Shown here one piece after another: positions 26,410 through 34,850 of a DNA stretch of 64,000 bases. The notes under the pieces are model-generated. The model worked only from the letters and a program-made list of their open reading frames with translations, did not search any database and was not told the DNA's origin. The stretch's first letter is position 1, and every line of letters starts with the position of its first letter. The translations under genes were made by a program, and so were the position numbers. Source of the stretch: CAZOOA01 sp964581355 (GTDB lineage Bacteria; Bacillota; Dethiobacteria; DTU022; UBA8154). The stretch is from contig CAZOOA010000001.1 in NCBI GenBank assembly GCA_964581355.1, positions 81,468-145,467 of the forward strand. The letters are read 5' to 3'.

Positions 26410-27146
26410 ACAAAATGGAAAAAATGAAACGTCGTTACTGGAATGTAAGGCTTAAGCTGCTTCATTTAACCCGAAAGTTTGGTTTAAGCTATGGGAAAAT
26501 TATTTACTATGTCAGCAACAACAAAGCGTTGCCACCGCCACTTACACGGGAAGAGGAGTCTTCACTGCTGGAACAATTAAAGACAGGCGATGAGCAGGTT
26601 CGCACCTCATTAATCGAAAGGAACCTCCGGTTGGTAGTCTATATTGCAAGAAAGTTTGAAAATACGGGACTGGCAGTGGACGATCTGGTGTCTATTGGGA
26701 CCATTGGACTGATTAAAGCGGTTAATACATTTGATCCTCATAAGAACATTAAGCTGGCCACTTACGCTTCAAAATGTATTGAAAATGAAATATTAATGTA
26801 TTTGAGGCGGAACAACAAACTTAAAGCGGAAATATCTTTCGATGAACCCTTGAATGTGGACTGGGACGGAAACGAATTGCTCCTTTCTGATGTGCTGGGT
26901 ACGGAAGATGATCTGGTTATTCGCAACCTTGAAGAGGAAGTGGATAGGAAACTTCTCTACATGGCTATTGACAAGCTTTCCGCCAGGGAAAAAAAGATTA
27001 TGCAATTACGATTTGGTTTACACAACAGGCAGGAAAAAACACAGAAAGAAGTCGCTGAGCTGTTAGGTATTTCTCAGTCTTATATTTCCCGACTGGAAAA
27101 AAGAATCATCAAAAGGTTGAAAAAAGAGATAAAAAAAATGGAATAA
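26403..27146 (+). CDS. sigE: RNA polymerase sigma-E factor (pro-sigma-E)
   Basis: Sigma-E is the early mother-cell sporulation sigma factor, made as an inactive precursor. The 247 residues carry an N-terminal basic and hydrophobic pro-region ending near YYVSNNKALPPP, where Bacillus SpoIIGA cuts. Region 2 follows (IERNLRLVVYIARKFENTG, then IGTIGLIKAVNTFDP), then region 3 and a region 4 helix-turn-helix (KEVAELLGISQSYISRLEKR). The GTG at 26403 has GGAGG seven bases upstream; TTG 26406 or ATG 26415 are possible. It overlaps the spoIIGA stop. Confidence 0.97.
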   Translation: MLNKMEKMKRRYWNVRLKLLHLTRKFGLSYGKIIYYVSNNKALPPPLTREEESSLLEQLKTGDEQVRTSLIERNLRLVVYIARKFENTGLAVDDLVSIGTIGLIKAVNTFDPHKNIKLATYASKCIENEILMYLRRNNKLKAEISFDEPLNVDWDGNELLLSDVLGTEDDLVIRNLEEEVDRKLLYMAIDKLSAREKKIMQLRFGLHNRQEKTQKEVAELLGISQSYISRLEKRIIKRLKKEIKKME

Positions 27147-27229
27147 TAACATCTGGAATAAAAACAGATTTGGGAGGAAATAATTTAAATGTAAATAAAG
27201 TCAATGTTCAACAGGGAGAGGATCGATCA

Positions 27230-28000
27230 GTGAACAAGGTTGAAATATGTGGAGTGAATACTGCCAAACTTCCCGTGTTGACCAATAATGAGATGCGCCA
27301 GTTATTTGTTCAGGTTCAGGAGGGAAACAGCAAGGCCAGGGAAAAACTGATCAGTGGCAACTTAAGGCTGGTTTTGAGTGTCATCCAGCGTTTTCATAAC
27401 CGGGGTGAGCTGGTAGATGACCTTTTCCAGGTAGGTTGTATCGGGTTAATTAAGGCGATCGACAATTTTGACCTGGAACAAAATGTCAAGTTTTCCACTT
27501 ATGCAGTTCCGATGATTATCGGTGAAATCCGCCGCTATCTTCGTGATAACACTCCTGTAAGGGTAAGTCGTTCCCTGCGGGATATTGCCTACAAGGTTTT
27601 GCAGGTCAGGGATCACATGGCCCATAAAATGTCCCGAGAACCCAGCCTGGAAGAAATAGCCAGGGAACTGGATTTCAGCAGGGAAGAAATAATTCTGGCC
27701 CTGGATTCCATCCAGGAACCGGTTTCTTTATTTGAGCCTATCTATCATGACGGTGGAGATCCTATTTTTGTCATGGATCAAATAAGCGATGAAAAAAATT
27801 GCGATGAAAAATGGCTGGAAGTATTATCGATCAAAGATGCCTTACACCAGCTGAACGACAGGGAAAAGAACATTTTAATGCTGCGATTTTTTCGGGGCAA
27901 AACACAAATGGAGGTTGCTGAAGAAATAGGTATTTCCCAGGCCCAGGTATCCAGGCTGGAAAAATCAGCATTAACTCAAATTCGGAAAAATATTCAATGA
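27230..28000 (+). CDS. sigG: RNA polymerase sigma-G factor
   Basis: Sigma-G is the late forespore sporulation sigma factor. The 256 residues begin with NKVEICGVNTAKLPVL, the conserved sigma-G N-terminus. Region 2 has LVDDLFQVGCIGLIKAIDNF, region 3 has SREPSLEEIARELDFS, and region 4 has QMEVAEEIGISQAQVSRLEK. I start at GTG 27230, preceded by GGGAGAGGAT; the frame is open 20 codons further up to a TTG, but that extension has no counterpart in the family. In Bacillus sigG follows sigE in the same way and also has a forespore promoter of its own. Confidence 0.96.
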   Translation: MNKVEICGVNTAKLPVLTNNEMRQLFVQVQEGNSKAREKLISGNLRLVLSVIQRFHNRGELVDDLFQVGCIGLIKAIDNFDLEQNVKFSTYAVPMIIGEIRRYLRDNTPVRVSRSLRDIAYKVLQVRDHMAHKMSREPSLEEIARELDFSREEIILALDSIQEPVSLFEPIYHDGGDPIFVMDQISDEKNCDEKWLEVLSIKDALHQLNDREKNILMLRFFRGKTQMEVAEEIGISQAQVSRLEKSALTQIRKNIQ

Positions 28001-28067
28001 AACCGTTTTTCTTTTCACGGCTGTCTCGGACAAAATAATTCTAACCGCTTGTAAAGGAGGGGATATA

Positions 28068-28295
28068 ATGTGGAAGCAGCCCAGCAATAACAAAAAACCT
28101 GCAATGGCCATGCTGGTTGCTGCATGCTGCACCTTTCTCTTGCCCCCGGTTGTTGATCACAACGAGGCCGTGTTTGCTTATAACTTGCAAAATTTGGCCG
28201 GAATGACGCAGCTTGAACAGGTATTAACGGACCGGGAAGAAGAGAACTTAAGCCCAGGCACCGGGAACAGCATTGCTCCAAGAAGCAGGATGTAA
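28068..28295 (+). CDS. Small putative exported protein
   Basis: I do not recognise this 75-residue protein. An excellent site (AAAGGAGGGG) lies five bases before the ATG. The N-terminus has basic residues (NNKK) followed by a hydrophobic stretch AMLVAACCTFLLPPVV, which could be a short signal peptide; V-A-A-C even fits a lipobox, but the hydrophobic part before it is short. The remainder is polar and rich in E, N and S. A GC-rich hairpin follows downstream. The position between sigG and ymxH suggests forespore or mother-cell expression, which is inference only. Confidence 0.5.
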   Translation: MWKQPSNNKKPAMAMLVAACCTFLLPPVVDHNEAVFAYNLQNLAGMTQLEQVLTDREEENLSPGTGNSIAPRSRM

Positions 28296-28376
28296 AATAT
28301 ACTGGCAGAGATGAAACAAAGGTCAAGCAAGACAACAAAGACAAGAAAGTGGACAGAAAAAGATAGAGTGTGATAA

Positions 28377-28400
28377 CGCCGGGTTCCCGGCGAGTTTTAT
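28377..28400 (+). terminator. Terminator-like hairpin before ymxH
   Basis: CGCCGG-GTTC-CCGGCG (28377-28392) is a perfect six-pair stem with a tetraloop, followed by AGTTTTAT. The T-run is short, so termination may be partial. Confidence 0.6.
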
Positions 28401-28484
28401 TGTTGGGCCTATGCATGGTCTTGGATTTGTAATATAATGAAGGAAGATAAAACCTGGGAAAACCGGGAAAGAGGAGGCGCAGTT

Positions 28485-28736
28485 ATGGCTCGAATCAACG
28501 ATCTTAGAGACAGGGATGTTGTAAATGTCAATGATGGCAAAAGATTGGGTGTTATCAGTGACGTCGACCTGGATATAGAAAATGGTACGGTAAAAGCAAT
28601 TGTCATTCCGGGGGCCGGTGGCTTCATGGGGGTGCTGGGTAAAAAGGCAGACCTGGTTATCCCCTGGGATAAGATTGTAAAAGTAGGTGTGGATACAATT
28701 TTGGTAGACTATCCCGTGGAAACAGAAGAGGCATAA
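28485..28736 (+). CDS. ymxH: YlmC/YmxH family sporulation protein (PRC-barrel)
   Basis: The protein is 83 residues long, with the PRC-barrel-like beta fold of the YlmC/YmxH family: DLRDRDVVNVNDGKRLGVISD, then DLDIENGTVKAIVIPG, then the VIPWDKIVKVG strand. Members are conserved in spore formers next to sigE-sigG or dapG; their molecular role is not established. AGAGGAGG lies eight bases before the ATG at 28485. An upstream ATG at 28437 extends the frame by 16 codons but has no good site. Confidence 0.88.
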   Translation: MARINDLRDRDVVNVNDGKRLGVISDVDLDIENGTVKAIVIPGAGGFMGVLGKKADLVIPWDKIVKVGVDTILVDYPVETEEA

Positions 28737-28737
28737 C

Positions 28738-28767
28738 TGGACACTGACCGTACGGTTGTTATATAAT
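28738..28767 (+). promoter_or_regulatory. Possible promoter of nrdR
   Basis: TGGACA (28738-28743) and TATAAT (28762-28767) are 18 bases apart, upstream of nrdR. No clear pair of NrdR boxes is seen. Confidence 0.45.
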
Positions 28768-28809
28768 GAAATTACTTGAGTAAGAGAGGGAGAAGAGGAG
28801 GGCTGCGAC

Positions 28810-29289
28810 ATGATGAGATGTCCTTATTGTGGTGAATATGAAAGCAAAGCAGTAGATACTCGTTCTTATGATGAAGGCGAATCCATCCGTAGGCGCCGGG
28901 AATGTTTGCAGTGCGGGAAACATTTTACCACCTTTGAAAAAATGGAAGAGGTTCCGATTTTTGTCATGAAACGGGATGGGTTTAAACAAATTTTTGACCG
29001 CAATAAAATTATGGAAGGCTTAATCAGGGCCGGTGAAAAGCGCCAGATTTCCATGCAGACGTTCCAAAATATCGTTGATGAAGTTGAAAGAGAACTGAGA
29101 AATGAAGAGATCCAGGAGATTAATTCGGAAGTGATCGGCAACATGGTCCTGGATAAACTGCTTCAAATTGACGAAGTTGCCTATGTTCGTTACGCATCGG
29201 TATTCCATCGCTACCAGGATATCGAAGAATTTAAAGAGGAGCTGGATAAGGTCATATCAATGCGCAAGCAAAGCCCTGGTTCCGAGTAA
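28810..29289 (+). CDS. nrdR: Transcriptional repressor NrdR
   Basis: NrdR senses ATP/dATP and represses ribonucleotide reductase genes. The 159 residues have an N-terminal zinc ribbon (CPYC at 4-7 and CLQC near 34-37), the SIRRRREC DNA-binding stretch, and an ATP cone domain (about 50-140; VMKRDGFKQIFDRNKI). AGGAGGG lies seven bases before the first of two tandem ATG codons. The next gene begins with the same kind of ATP cone, so the regulator and its likely functional partner are adjacent. Confidence 0.97.
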   Translation: MMRCPYCGEYESKAVDTRSYDEGESIRRRRECLQCGKHFTTFEKMEEVPIFVMKRDGFKQIFDRNKIMEGLIRAGEKRQISMQTFQNIVDEVERELRNEEIQEINSEVIGNMVLDKLLQIDEVAYVRYASVFHRYQDIEEFKEELDKVISMRKQSPGSE

Positions 29290-29387
29290 ATGACTTTCTG
29301 GGCAAAGACTGCTAACAAGCCGGTTTGTTTTCCAACAAAAATGATTATTTAAAGTAAAAAGCTATCTGGCAAAGAAAAGGTGATCAC

Positions 29388-31268
29388 TTGACAGAAGAAA
29401 CCTTCCCTTTCAGGGAAATTAAAAAAAGGGATGGACGAATTGTCGAGTTTTGTCCTGACAAGATAACCCAGGCGATCTTCAAAGCAGCCCGGGCAGTCGG
29501 TGGGGAGGATTATGAACTGGCTGAACATCTGACCGGAGAAGTTATTTCATTCTTAGACGGGAATAAGATACCGGGATTAATTCCGACAGTTGAAGAGATT
29601 CAAGATGCAGTGGAAAAAGTGCTGATCGAGCGGGGACATGCTCGAACCGCAAAAGCGTACATTTTATACCGGGATAAAAGAACCCGCATCCGGGATGCAA
29701 AATCTGAGTTAATGGATGTGGTAAAAGATATCTTGCTGGAAGGCAGCAGGGAGCAGGGCCTGGAAACGGATTATAGCCATTCTCCGGCCCAGAAAATGCA
29801 GCAAATCGCAATTACTGCCAGTCGAAAATACTACCTTGATAATTTGCTTCCAGAAGATTTGGCCAGCGCTCATAATACCGGACAATTGTACATACATGAC
29901 CTGGGCTATTACAGCAAGACTGTAGATAGCTTCCAACTGCATTTCTCCGAAAAAACAGCCCTGGATTTCGGTGTTAATAACCAGGATATTTCTGCATCTG
30001 GTGAGCTTTTTGCAGCTTTGTTCAACTTGGCTGCGGTCATTCAGAAAGGGAATAATGATATTTTCGGTGAACTATCTCTTCCTGCTTTTGATCAAAACCT
30101 GGGGGAAATAATACGTAAGTTTGGGAAAAAGCCAGGACGGGGAGAAATAGCTGGGGCGATTAAAGGCTTCTTATCTTACCTGCGTGAACTTCCTTCTCCT
30201 GGTGATGGGAATCCCATGAAATGCAGTATCCAGGTGGGTCTTGACTCCTCAGAGGAAGGCAGGGAAGTTTCCCGTGCCATGCTGCAAAACCTGAAAAACT
30301 GTACACTTCTCCCTGGACACTGGCCTCGCTTTTTGTTTTTATTAAAACGGGAAGTAAATTGTTTAAACAATACTCCTAATTACGATCTTTTGTCCATGGC
30401 CCTGAAGGCAGCCCGGGCCAACGGCATTTCTTTTGTTTTCCTGGATAATGAGCGAGAAAAAAGTGAAGGCGATGATTTTCCCCTCTACTTTAGCAGTGGG
30501 TTTCGTTTATGGGAAAACCGGCAAGGACGGGTTGGAGGTCACAGAAGAGGTAATATTGCCACTGTAACCCTGAACTTGCCCCGTCTGGCAATGTCTGCGG
30601 GGGATAAAGCCTTATTCTTTATTGAATTGGACCGACTGCTGCGACAGGGTGTCCGGCAGTTGTTAAACCGCTACGAAGTGCTGGCTGTATTAAAGCGCCG
30701 GGATCTTCCCTTCTTGATGGGTGAAAAGATGTACCTGGGCAGTGAAAAGCTTAAGTCATCGGAACCCATCCAGGATGCGTTAAAAAATGGTTTGTTGACT
30801 ATAAATTTTACAGGCATTCCAGAAACGGTCCGGGTTTTGCTCGGCGATAAATCGAGGGATCATGATCAGGTCGTTGGTCTGGTGGAAGAAATAATCCAGC
30901 ATATGAAACGCCGGGTAGAGATGTTTACCCGTGAATTTGACCTGAACATTGGTTTAAGTGGTGCTATAACTGCTCCCCATCTCAAGCACTTTACAGAAAT
31001 TGACCGCCGGGAGTTTGGGCTGGTGCGGGGAGTGACAGATCGCGAACTTTACAGCCCTTCTTTTTTCCTTTTTCAAGAAGATGAAGGTTTGCAGCATAAG
31101 ATTGAGCTGGAAAGCCTATTGCAACAAAATTGCTCCGCGGGATATTCCAGCCGCTTGTATTTACTGCCTGGAACGGAACCGGCAGGTGCTGAAGAAATGC
31201 TCTTAAGGTTACAAGAAGCAGGGATTGGGCATATTAGCGTTCATACCTTAAACAGGGGTATGGTTTAA
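29388..31268 (+). CDS. NrdD-like protein: ATP cone plus class III RNR body without glycyl-radical domain
   Basis: The N-terminal 100 residues form an ATP cone (IKKRDGRIVEFCPDKI). The rest resembles anaerobic ribonucleoside-triphosphate reductase: GQLYIHDLGYY at about 165, NDIFGELSLPAFD at about 220, and RGNIATVTLNLPRLA at about 388. At 626 residues it is shorter than usual NrdD. The C-terminus has neither the RVCGY glycyl-radical loop nor the four-Cys zinc site; it ends in a short EMLLRLQEAGIGHISVHTL segment. It may therefore be an inactive or regulatory paralog. No NrdG activase is nearby. The TTG start has AAAAGG-type purines upstream, and the stop overlaps the pgeF start (TAATG). Confidence 0.75.
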   Translation: MTEETFPFREIKKRDGRIVEFCPDKITQAIFKAARAVGGEDYELAEHLTGEVISFLDGNKIPGLIPTVEEIQDAVEKVLIERGHARTAKAYILYRDKRTRIRDAKSELMDVVKDILLEGSREQGLETDYSHSPAQKMQQIAITASRKYYLDNLLPEDLASAHNTGQLYIHDLGYYSKTVDSFQLHFSEKTALDFGVNNQDISASGELFAALFNLAAVIQKGNNDIFGELSLPAFDQNLGEIIRKFGKKPGRGEIAGAIKGFLSYLRELPSPGDGNPMKCSIQVGLDSSEEGREVSRAMLQNLKNCTLLPGHWPRFLFLLKREVNCLNNTPNYDLLSMALKAARANGISFVFLDNEREKSEGDDFPLYFSSGFRLWENRQGRVGGHRRGNIATVTLNLPRLAMSAGDKALFFIELDRLLRQGVRQLLNRYEVLAVLKRRDLPFLMGEKMYLGSEKLKSSEPIQDALKNGLLTINFTGIPETVRVLLGDKSRDHDQVVGLVEEIIQHMKRRVEMFTREFDLNIGLSGAITAPHLKHFTEIDRREFGLVRGVTDRELYSPSFFLFQEDEGLQHKIELESLLQQNCSAGYSSRLYLLPGTEPAGAEEMLLRLQEAGIGHISVHTLNRGMV

Positions 31269-32077
31269 TGAGGGAAGCTTTAACAAAAAATGAGCAGGGA
31301 AAAATCATTTACCTCTCTTTTCCGCAATGGGAACATCGGGGAGACCTGGGCCACGGTTTTTCCACACGTCAAGGCGGAGTGAGTTCCGGTCCTTTCGAGT
31401 CACTAAACCTGGGTTTCAAAGGAGGAGATGATCCTCTTGCCGTTGCCAGGAATCGCTCTCTTTTTTTAAGCGTTTGGGGCAAAGAAGAAAACCAGTTAGT
31501 TAGTGGTGAACAGATTCACGGGGCAAATGTATTTGTTGTTGACCATGACTATTTGAACTCAGGATCCCGGGTCGTTCCTTCTACAGACGCCTTTGTAACT
31601 GCGGAGAAGAAAGTGCTGCTGGGAGCTTATTCAGCAGACTGTCAGCTGGTCCTTTTTTTTGACCCCTTCGGACCAGTCATCGGTATAGCTCATGCGGGCT
31701 GGAGAGGGACCTTACAGGGAATCGTTGCCAGCGTCGTAGAGGTTATGGAAAGTAATTACAACAGCAACAGGCACCATCTTCAGTGTCTGTTCGGGCCCTG
31801 CATCAAGCCCTGCTGCTTTGAAATCGGGGAAGAAGTGGAAAACGGTGCAGCTGCTACTTCCTGGTCAGCACAGGTGGTTTTCCTGCCTGGCCCGAAAAGA
31901 CAGCACCTGGATCTAACTGCCACAAACCGCAACATCTTAACAGCGGCCGGAGTCCAGGAAAGTCACATTTATGCTAGCCAGCTCTGTACCTGCTGTAAGC
32001 CGGGGCTTTTTTATTCTTACAGGAGGTCTAAGGGCGGTCCAACCGGCAGCATGATGGGAATAATTTATTTGGCTTGA
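31268..32077 (+). CDS. pgeF: Multicopper polyphenol oxidase / purine nucleoside phosphorylase family (YfiH/PgeF)
   Basis: The protein is 269 residues of the laccase-domain YfiH/YlmD family. Members have been shown to act on purine nucleosides and, in E. coli, to edit a wrong L-Ser in a UDP-MurNAc precursor. The metal-site motifs are present: EQIHGANV, YSADCQL near residue 120, AHAGWRGT near 140, and FGPCIKPCCFEIGEE. The start shares one base with the stop of the upstream gene. It belongs to the ylm-type division gene run. Confidence 0.93.
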   Translation: MREALTKNEQGKIIYLSFPQWEHRGDLGHGFSTRQGGVSSGPFESLNLGFKGGDDPLAVARNRSLFLSVWGKEENQLVSGEQIHGANVFVVDHDYLNSGSRVVPSTDAFVTAEKKVLLGAYSADCQLVLFFDPFGPVIGIAHAGWRGTLQGIVASVVEVMESNYNSNRHHLQCLFGPCIKPCCFEIGEEVENGAAATSWSAQVVFLPGPKRQHLDLTATNRNILTAAGVQESHIYASQLCTCCKPGLFYSYRRSKGGPTGSMMGIIYLA

Positions 32078-32093
32078 AGGTAAGGGTGATGAA

Positions 32094-33218
32094 ATGAAGC
32101 GGAAACAAAAGAAAAGCCATTTAAAAGTCATTCCCGGGGCTGGAACAAACCCACAAAAAAATATTACTGCCGGGCTAACCAGGCAGCCCTTGCACCTTTT
32201 GCTGCTTGTCCTGGCCTTTTTATTGCTGGCTCAAATCCTGGTCGGCTGGGTCTGGGTCTCTATCAGCCGCTCAGCCATAAAAACTGACCTGGTTAGTGAA
32301 GGGACATATGAAAAAAGAATCAACAGTTCGGGACTGATAACATTCCAGGAACGGGTTGTGCTTGCCCCCATGGCCGGTTTTGTTTATTATAATGTTGATA
32401 CCGGAGAAAGAGTTCCTGTAGGAAATAATATCGCCAGTATTTCTGAATTTCCAATGGAAGGGCAGGCCAGTGAGAGCCTGGATGAAGAACAGCGGAATAC
32501 ATACTTCCAGCAGTTTAAAAACTGGTTGTTTGATACCGAAGACAGTGATCTGGAAAACTATGCTCACCTGTTCCCGGGAAGAGAGGCTGTAAGACTTAAT
32601 TCGCCCCATGCGGGCTTAGTATGCCTGACAATCGACGGTTGGGAAGATTATGGACCGGATTCAGAGTTTATCTACCTCACAGAAGAAGAGTTTGAACAGC
32701 AGGTGAAAGAATATCAGGTCATGTATTCCGGTAAGCGGGTCAGTCGCAATATGCCGGTACTGCGGATTATTGATAACTACTCCTGGTATTACAGTACCCT
32801 TTTGCCTGCAGAATACGGCAAAAAAATTACTGAACATTATACCTCGACGCTGTATTTTGATTTCAAGCAGGACAAGCCTGCAAAAAGCCAGGTCGTTGAG
32901 GTAAAACAAACCTCAGGACAAGATTACGAGGTTACCTGGCGCATTAATAGCAAAGTAGGGGATTACTACAGGCAAAGATGGACAGGGGCCGAGATTGTCT
33001 ACAATAAACTGGAAGGGATACTTCTGCCCAAGGAAGCTTTCTGGGAGAAAGAAGGTACTGAAGGAACATTTATAATCGACCATGGGAGAGTTCAGTTCCA
33101 GGAAGTTGATGTGGTGGCGGAAAAAGAAGAGCACTACCTGGTTGAAGGCATATCCCCTTATGACAGAGTTGTCCTGAATCCATCCAGGGTCCGGGAGGGG
33201 CAGCGTTTCTACCAGTAA
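32094..33218 (+). CDS. HlyD-like membrane-anchored periplasmic adaptor-type protein
   Basis: The protein is 374 residues long: a basic N-terminus, one membrane helix at about 33-58, and an extracytoplasmic part starting with a YEKRINSSGLITFQERVVLAPMAG-type biotinyl-lipoyl-like half-motif, as in HlyD adaptors. A helical insert follows, then beta-rich C-terminal repeats. It is found next to pgeF and yggS in several Peptococcaceae-like genomes. No transporter partner is encoded nearby, so the function is open. It starts 16 bases after pgeF, and AAGGTAAGGGTGATGAA supplies the site. Confidence 0.7.
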   Translation: MKRKQKKSHLKVIPGAGTNPQKNITAGLTRQPLHLLLLVLAFLLLAQILVGWVWVSISRSAIKTDLVSEGTYEKRINSSGLITFQERVVLAPMAGFVYYNVDTGERVPVGNNIASISEFPMEGQASESLDEEQRNTYFQQFKNWLFDTEDSDLENYAHLFPGREAVRLNSPHAGLVCLTIDGWEDYGPDSEFIYLTEEEFEQQVKEYQVMYSGKRVSRNMPVLRIIDNYSWYYSTLLPAEYGKKITEHYTSTLYFDFKQDKPAKSQVVEVKQTSGQDYEVTWRINSKVGDYYRQRWTGAEIVYNKLEGILLPKEAFWEKEGTEGTFIIDHGRVQFQEVDVVAEKEEHYLVEGISPYDRVVLNPSRVREGQRFYQ

Positions 33219-33304
33219 TCTGCCAGCAATTAAAAAGGAGTTCGTGGGGGTTTCAAGATAAAGTCAATACCTTGACAAATGATAACCTGGGAGTGAAGTA
33301 AAAG

Positions 33305-33985
33305 GTGACCATGCAGGAAAACCTGGACACAATCAGGATGCGGCTTCAACGGGCTGCTGTTCGTATGGACAGGAACTGGGAAGACATCACATTGATAGCT
33401 GTATCCAAAACCGTTTCCCCGGAAGCTATCGGGGAAGCCTGGAACTTGGGGCTCAAACATTTTGCTGAAAACCGGGTCCAGGAGGCACTGCCAAAAATCT
33501 CATCTCTTCCTGCAGATATCTGCTGGCACTTTGTTGGACATTTGCAGACCAATAAAGTAAGACAGGCAGTGGAGCAGTTCCAGCTAATCCAGTCTGTAGA
33601 CCGGATGAAGTTGGCCCGAGAAGTGCAAAAAGAAGGGGAAAAGCAGGGACGGGCTTTTGACGTGCTGCTGCAGGTAAATATTGGCGATGAAGGAAGTAAA
33701 TCGGGATGCCATCCTTCAGCAGTTAACGAGATGCTCAAGGAAATGGCCGAACTGCCTAATATAAAAGTGCTCGGCTTGATGACAATTGCACCCTATCTCC
33801 CGGATCCGGAAGAGGTTCGGCCGTATTTTCAAAGAATGAAAGAGATGTTTGACAGTATCAATATTTGCGGGGTGGAAATGAAATACCTTTCTATGGGCAT
33901 GACCCATGATTTTGAAGTTGCCGTAGAAGAAGGGTCCAACATGATTCGCCTGGGAACGGCACTTTTTGGCAAGCGCCCTTACTAG
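33305..33985 (+). CDS. yggS: PLP homeostasis protein YggS/YlmE
   Basis: This protein of 226 residues folds like an alanine racemase N-terminal barrel and binds pyridoxal phosphate. It is involved in vitamin B6 and amino acid homeostasis and has no known catalytic activity. The PLP lysine lies in LIAVSKT near residue 35; ENRVQEAL, WHFVGHLQTNK and YLSMGMTHDFEVAV are family motifs. The first possible start is GTG 33305; ATG 33311 is two codons in. It precedes sepF, the usual order. Confidence 0.95.
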   Translation: MTMQENLDTIRMRLQRAAVRMDRNWEDITLIAVSKTVSPEAIGEAWNLGLKHFAENRVQEALPKISSLPADICWHFVGHLQTNKVRQAVEQFQLIQSVDRMKLAREVQKEGEKQGRAFDVLLQVNIGDEGSKSGCHPSAVNEMLKEMAELPNIKVLGLMTIAPYLPDPEEVRPYFQRMKEMFDSINICGVEMKYLSMGMTHDFEVAVEEGSNMIRLGTALFGKRPY

Positions 33986-34017
33986 CCGAAAAATTACTGT
34001 TAAAGGAGGGCAGGTCT

Positions 34018-34455
34018 GTGCGTCTTTGGGAACGGTTTTTACATGCCCTGGGGTTAATTGAAGTTGATGCGGGGGTTGACGGCGAAGAAGGTTATGAGGA
34101 CAAACATTCAAATAAAAAAAGCAACGTGGTCCGATTTCAGCCGCCGGAAGAGCAGTACAAGCTTGTTGTCAGCAAGCCAACGGGTTTTTCCGAAGTTGAG
34201 GATACGGCAGGTCACTTGAAAGGAAGGCGGCCTGTGGTAGTTAACCTGGAAAATCTCGATGCTGCAGAAGCCCGGCGGACGGTTGACTTTTTAAGCGGGG
34301 TCGTATTTGCTTTAAACGGAACGTCTCAAAAAATCAGCAATCATATTTTCGTTTTTGCACCTTCAGGAATTTCTTTGAGTTCAGAAATAAAATCCCGCCT
34401 GGCCAGGCAGGATGATCGCGTTACAGATATGGACCCTTATTTTAAAGACAAATAA
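34018..34455 (+). CDS. sepF: Cell division protein SepF
   Basis: SepF binds membrane through its N-terminal amphipathic helix (RLWERFLHALGL) and polymerises into arcs that align FtsZ. The 145 residues have a charged linker (DGEEGYEDKHSNKK) and the C-terminal domain (about 60-140; RPVVVNLENLDAAEARRTVDF, then FVFAPSGISLS). The start is GTG with AAAGGAGGG upstream. An accessory insertion (structured repeat plus an MCP gene) lies between it and yggT. Confidence 0.95.
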   Translation: MRLWERFLHALGLIEVDAGVDGEEGYEDKHSNKKSNVVRFQPPEEQYKLVVSKPTGFSEVEDTAGHLKGRRPVVVNLENLDAAEARRTVDFLSGVVFALNGTSQKISNHIFVFAPSGISLSSEIKSRLARQDDRVTDMDPYFKDK

Positions 34456-34504
34456 CAATTACTCAGAATAATGACGAATAGGACAGCTTGGCTTGTCTGA
34501 AGTG

Positions 34505-34850
34505 AACCTAAACCGGTGGGTCCGGCATACGCTAACGCTGCCATTTACATACTAACCGCCACGGCCCTTGCGGGCCACAACAGGGGACGAAAATGGGTTT
34601 CCAAAACCGCTTTCCGCCTGGATGAGGTCCGTTTTCCCTGTAACGGCGACTTTGTCAAGCGGCTATAAGTGCTTGGCGAAGTGAAAGCACAGGAGCCGGC
34701 CCGGCGGGCATGGACACCCGCCGCCTGCAACCGTGGCAGGAAGTCTAAGTTTGCAGGTCGGCCGGCGGAAGCTTGAACTGAGCCTTAGCGCTTTGCCGCG
34801 AAGATAACCGGAGTTGATACCGGGAAACGGAAACGCCATTTTCCTGCTAA
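34505..34850 (+). repeat. Modular structured repeat, locus 1 (A-variable-B)
   Basis: Module A (34541-34593) has CCATTTACATACTAACCG, the GGCCC-TTGC-GGGCC hairpin (34563-34576), and ACAACAGGGGACGAAAA. Module B (34764-34846) runs from GGCGGAAGCTTGAACTGAG through AACCGGAG...TACCGGGAAAC to CGCCATTTTC, then CTAA. Both modules recur at 60354-60760. The middle (34594-34763) is unique and folds into a three-way junction: GCCGGCC (34695-34701) with GGCCGGC (34760-34766) closes two arms, GGCGGG/CCCGCC (34703-34722) and CCTGCAA/TTGCAGG (34724-34757). A worn B-like copy may precede A at 34511-34546. No convincing reading frame was found. Confidence 0.75.

Noticed and set aside
34545..34730. 61-codon minus-strand frame in structured repeat locus 1
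   Set aside because: It lies across the A module and variable hairpins, lacks an RBS and has no match in the other copy.
34505..34850. Group II intron or integron attC reading of the modular repeat
   Set aside because: There is no GTGCG-type 5' end, no domain V-like 34-base hairpin, no reverse transcriptase, and no paired GTTRRRY/RYYYAAC core sites.
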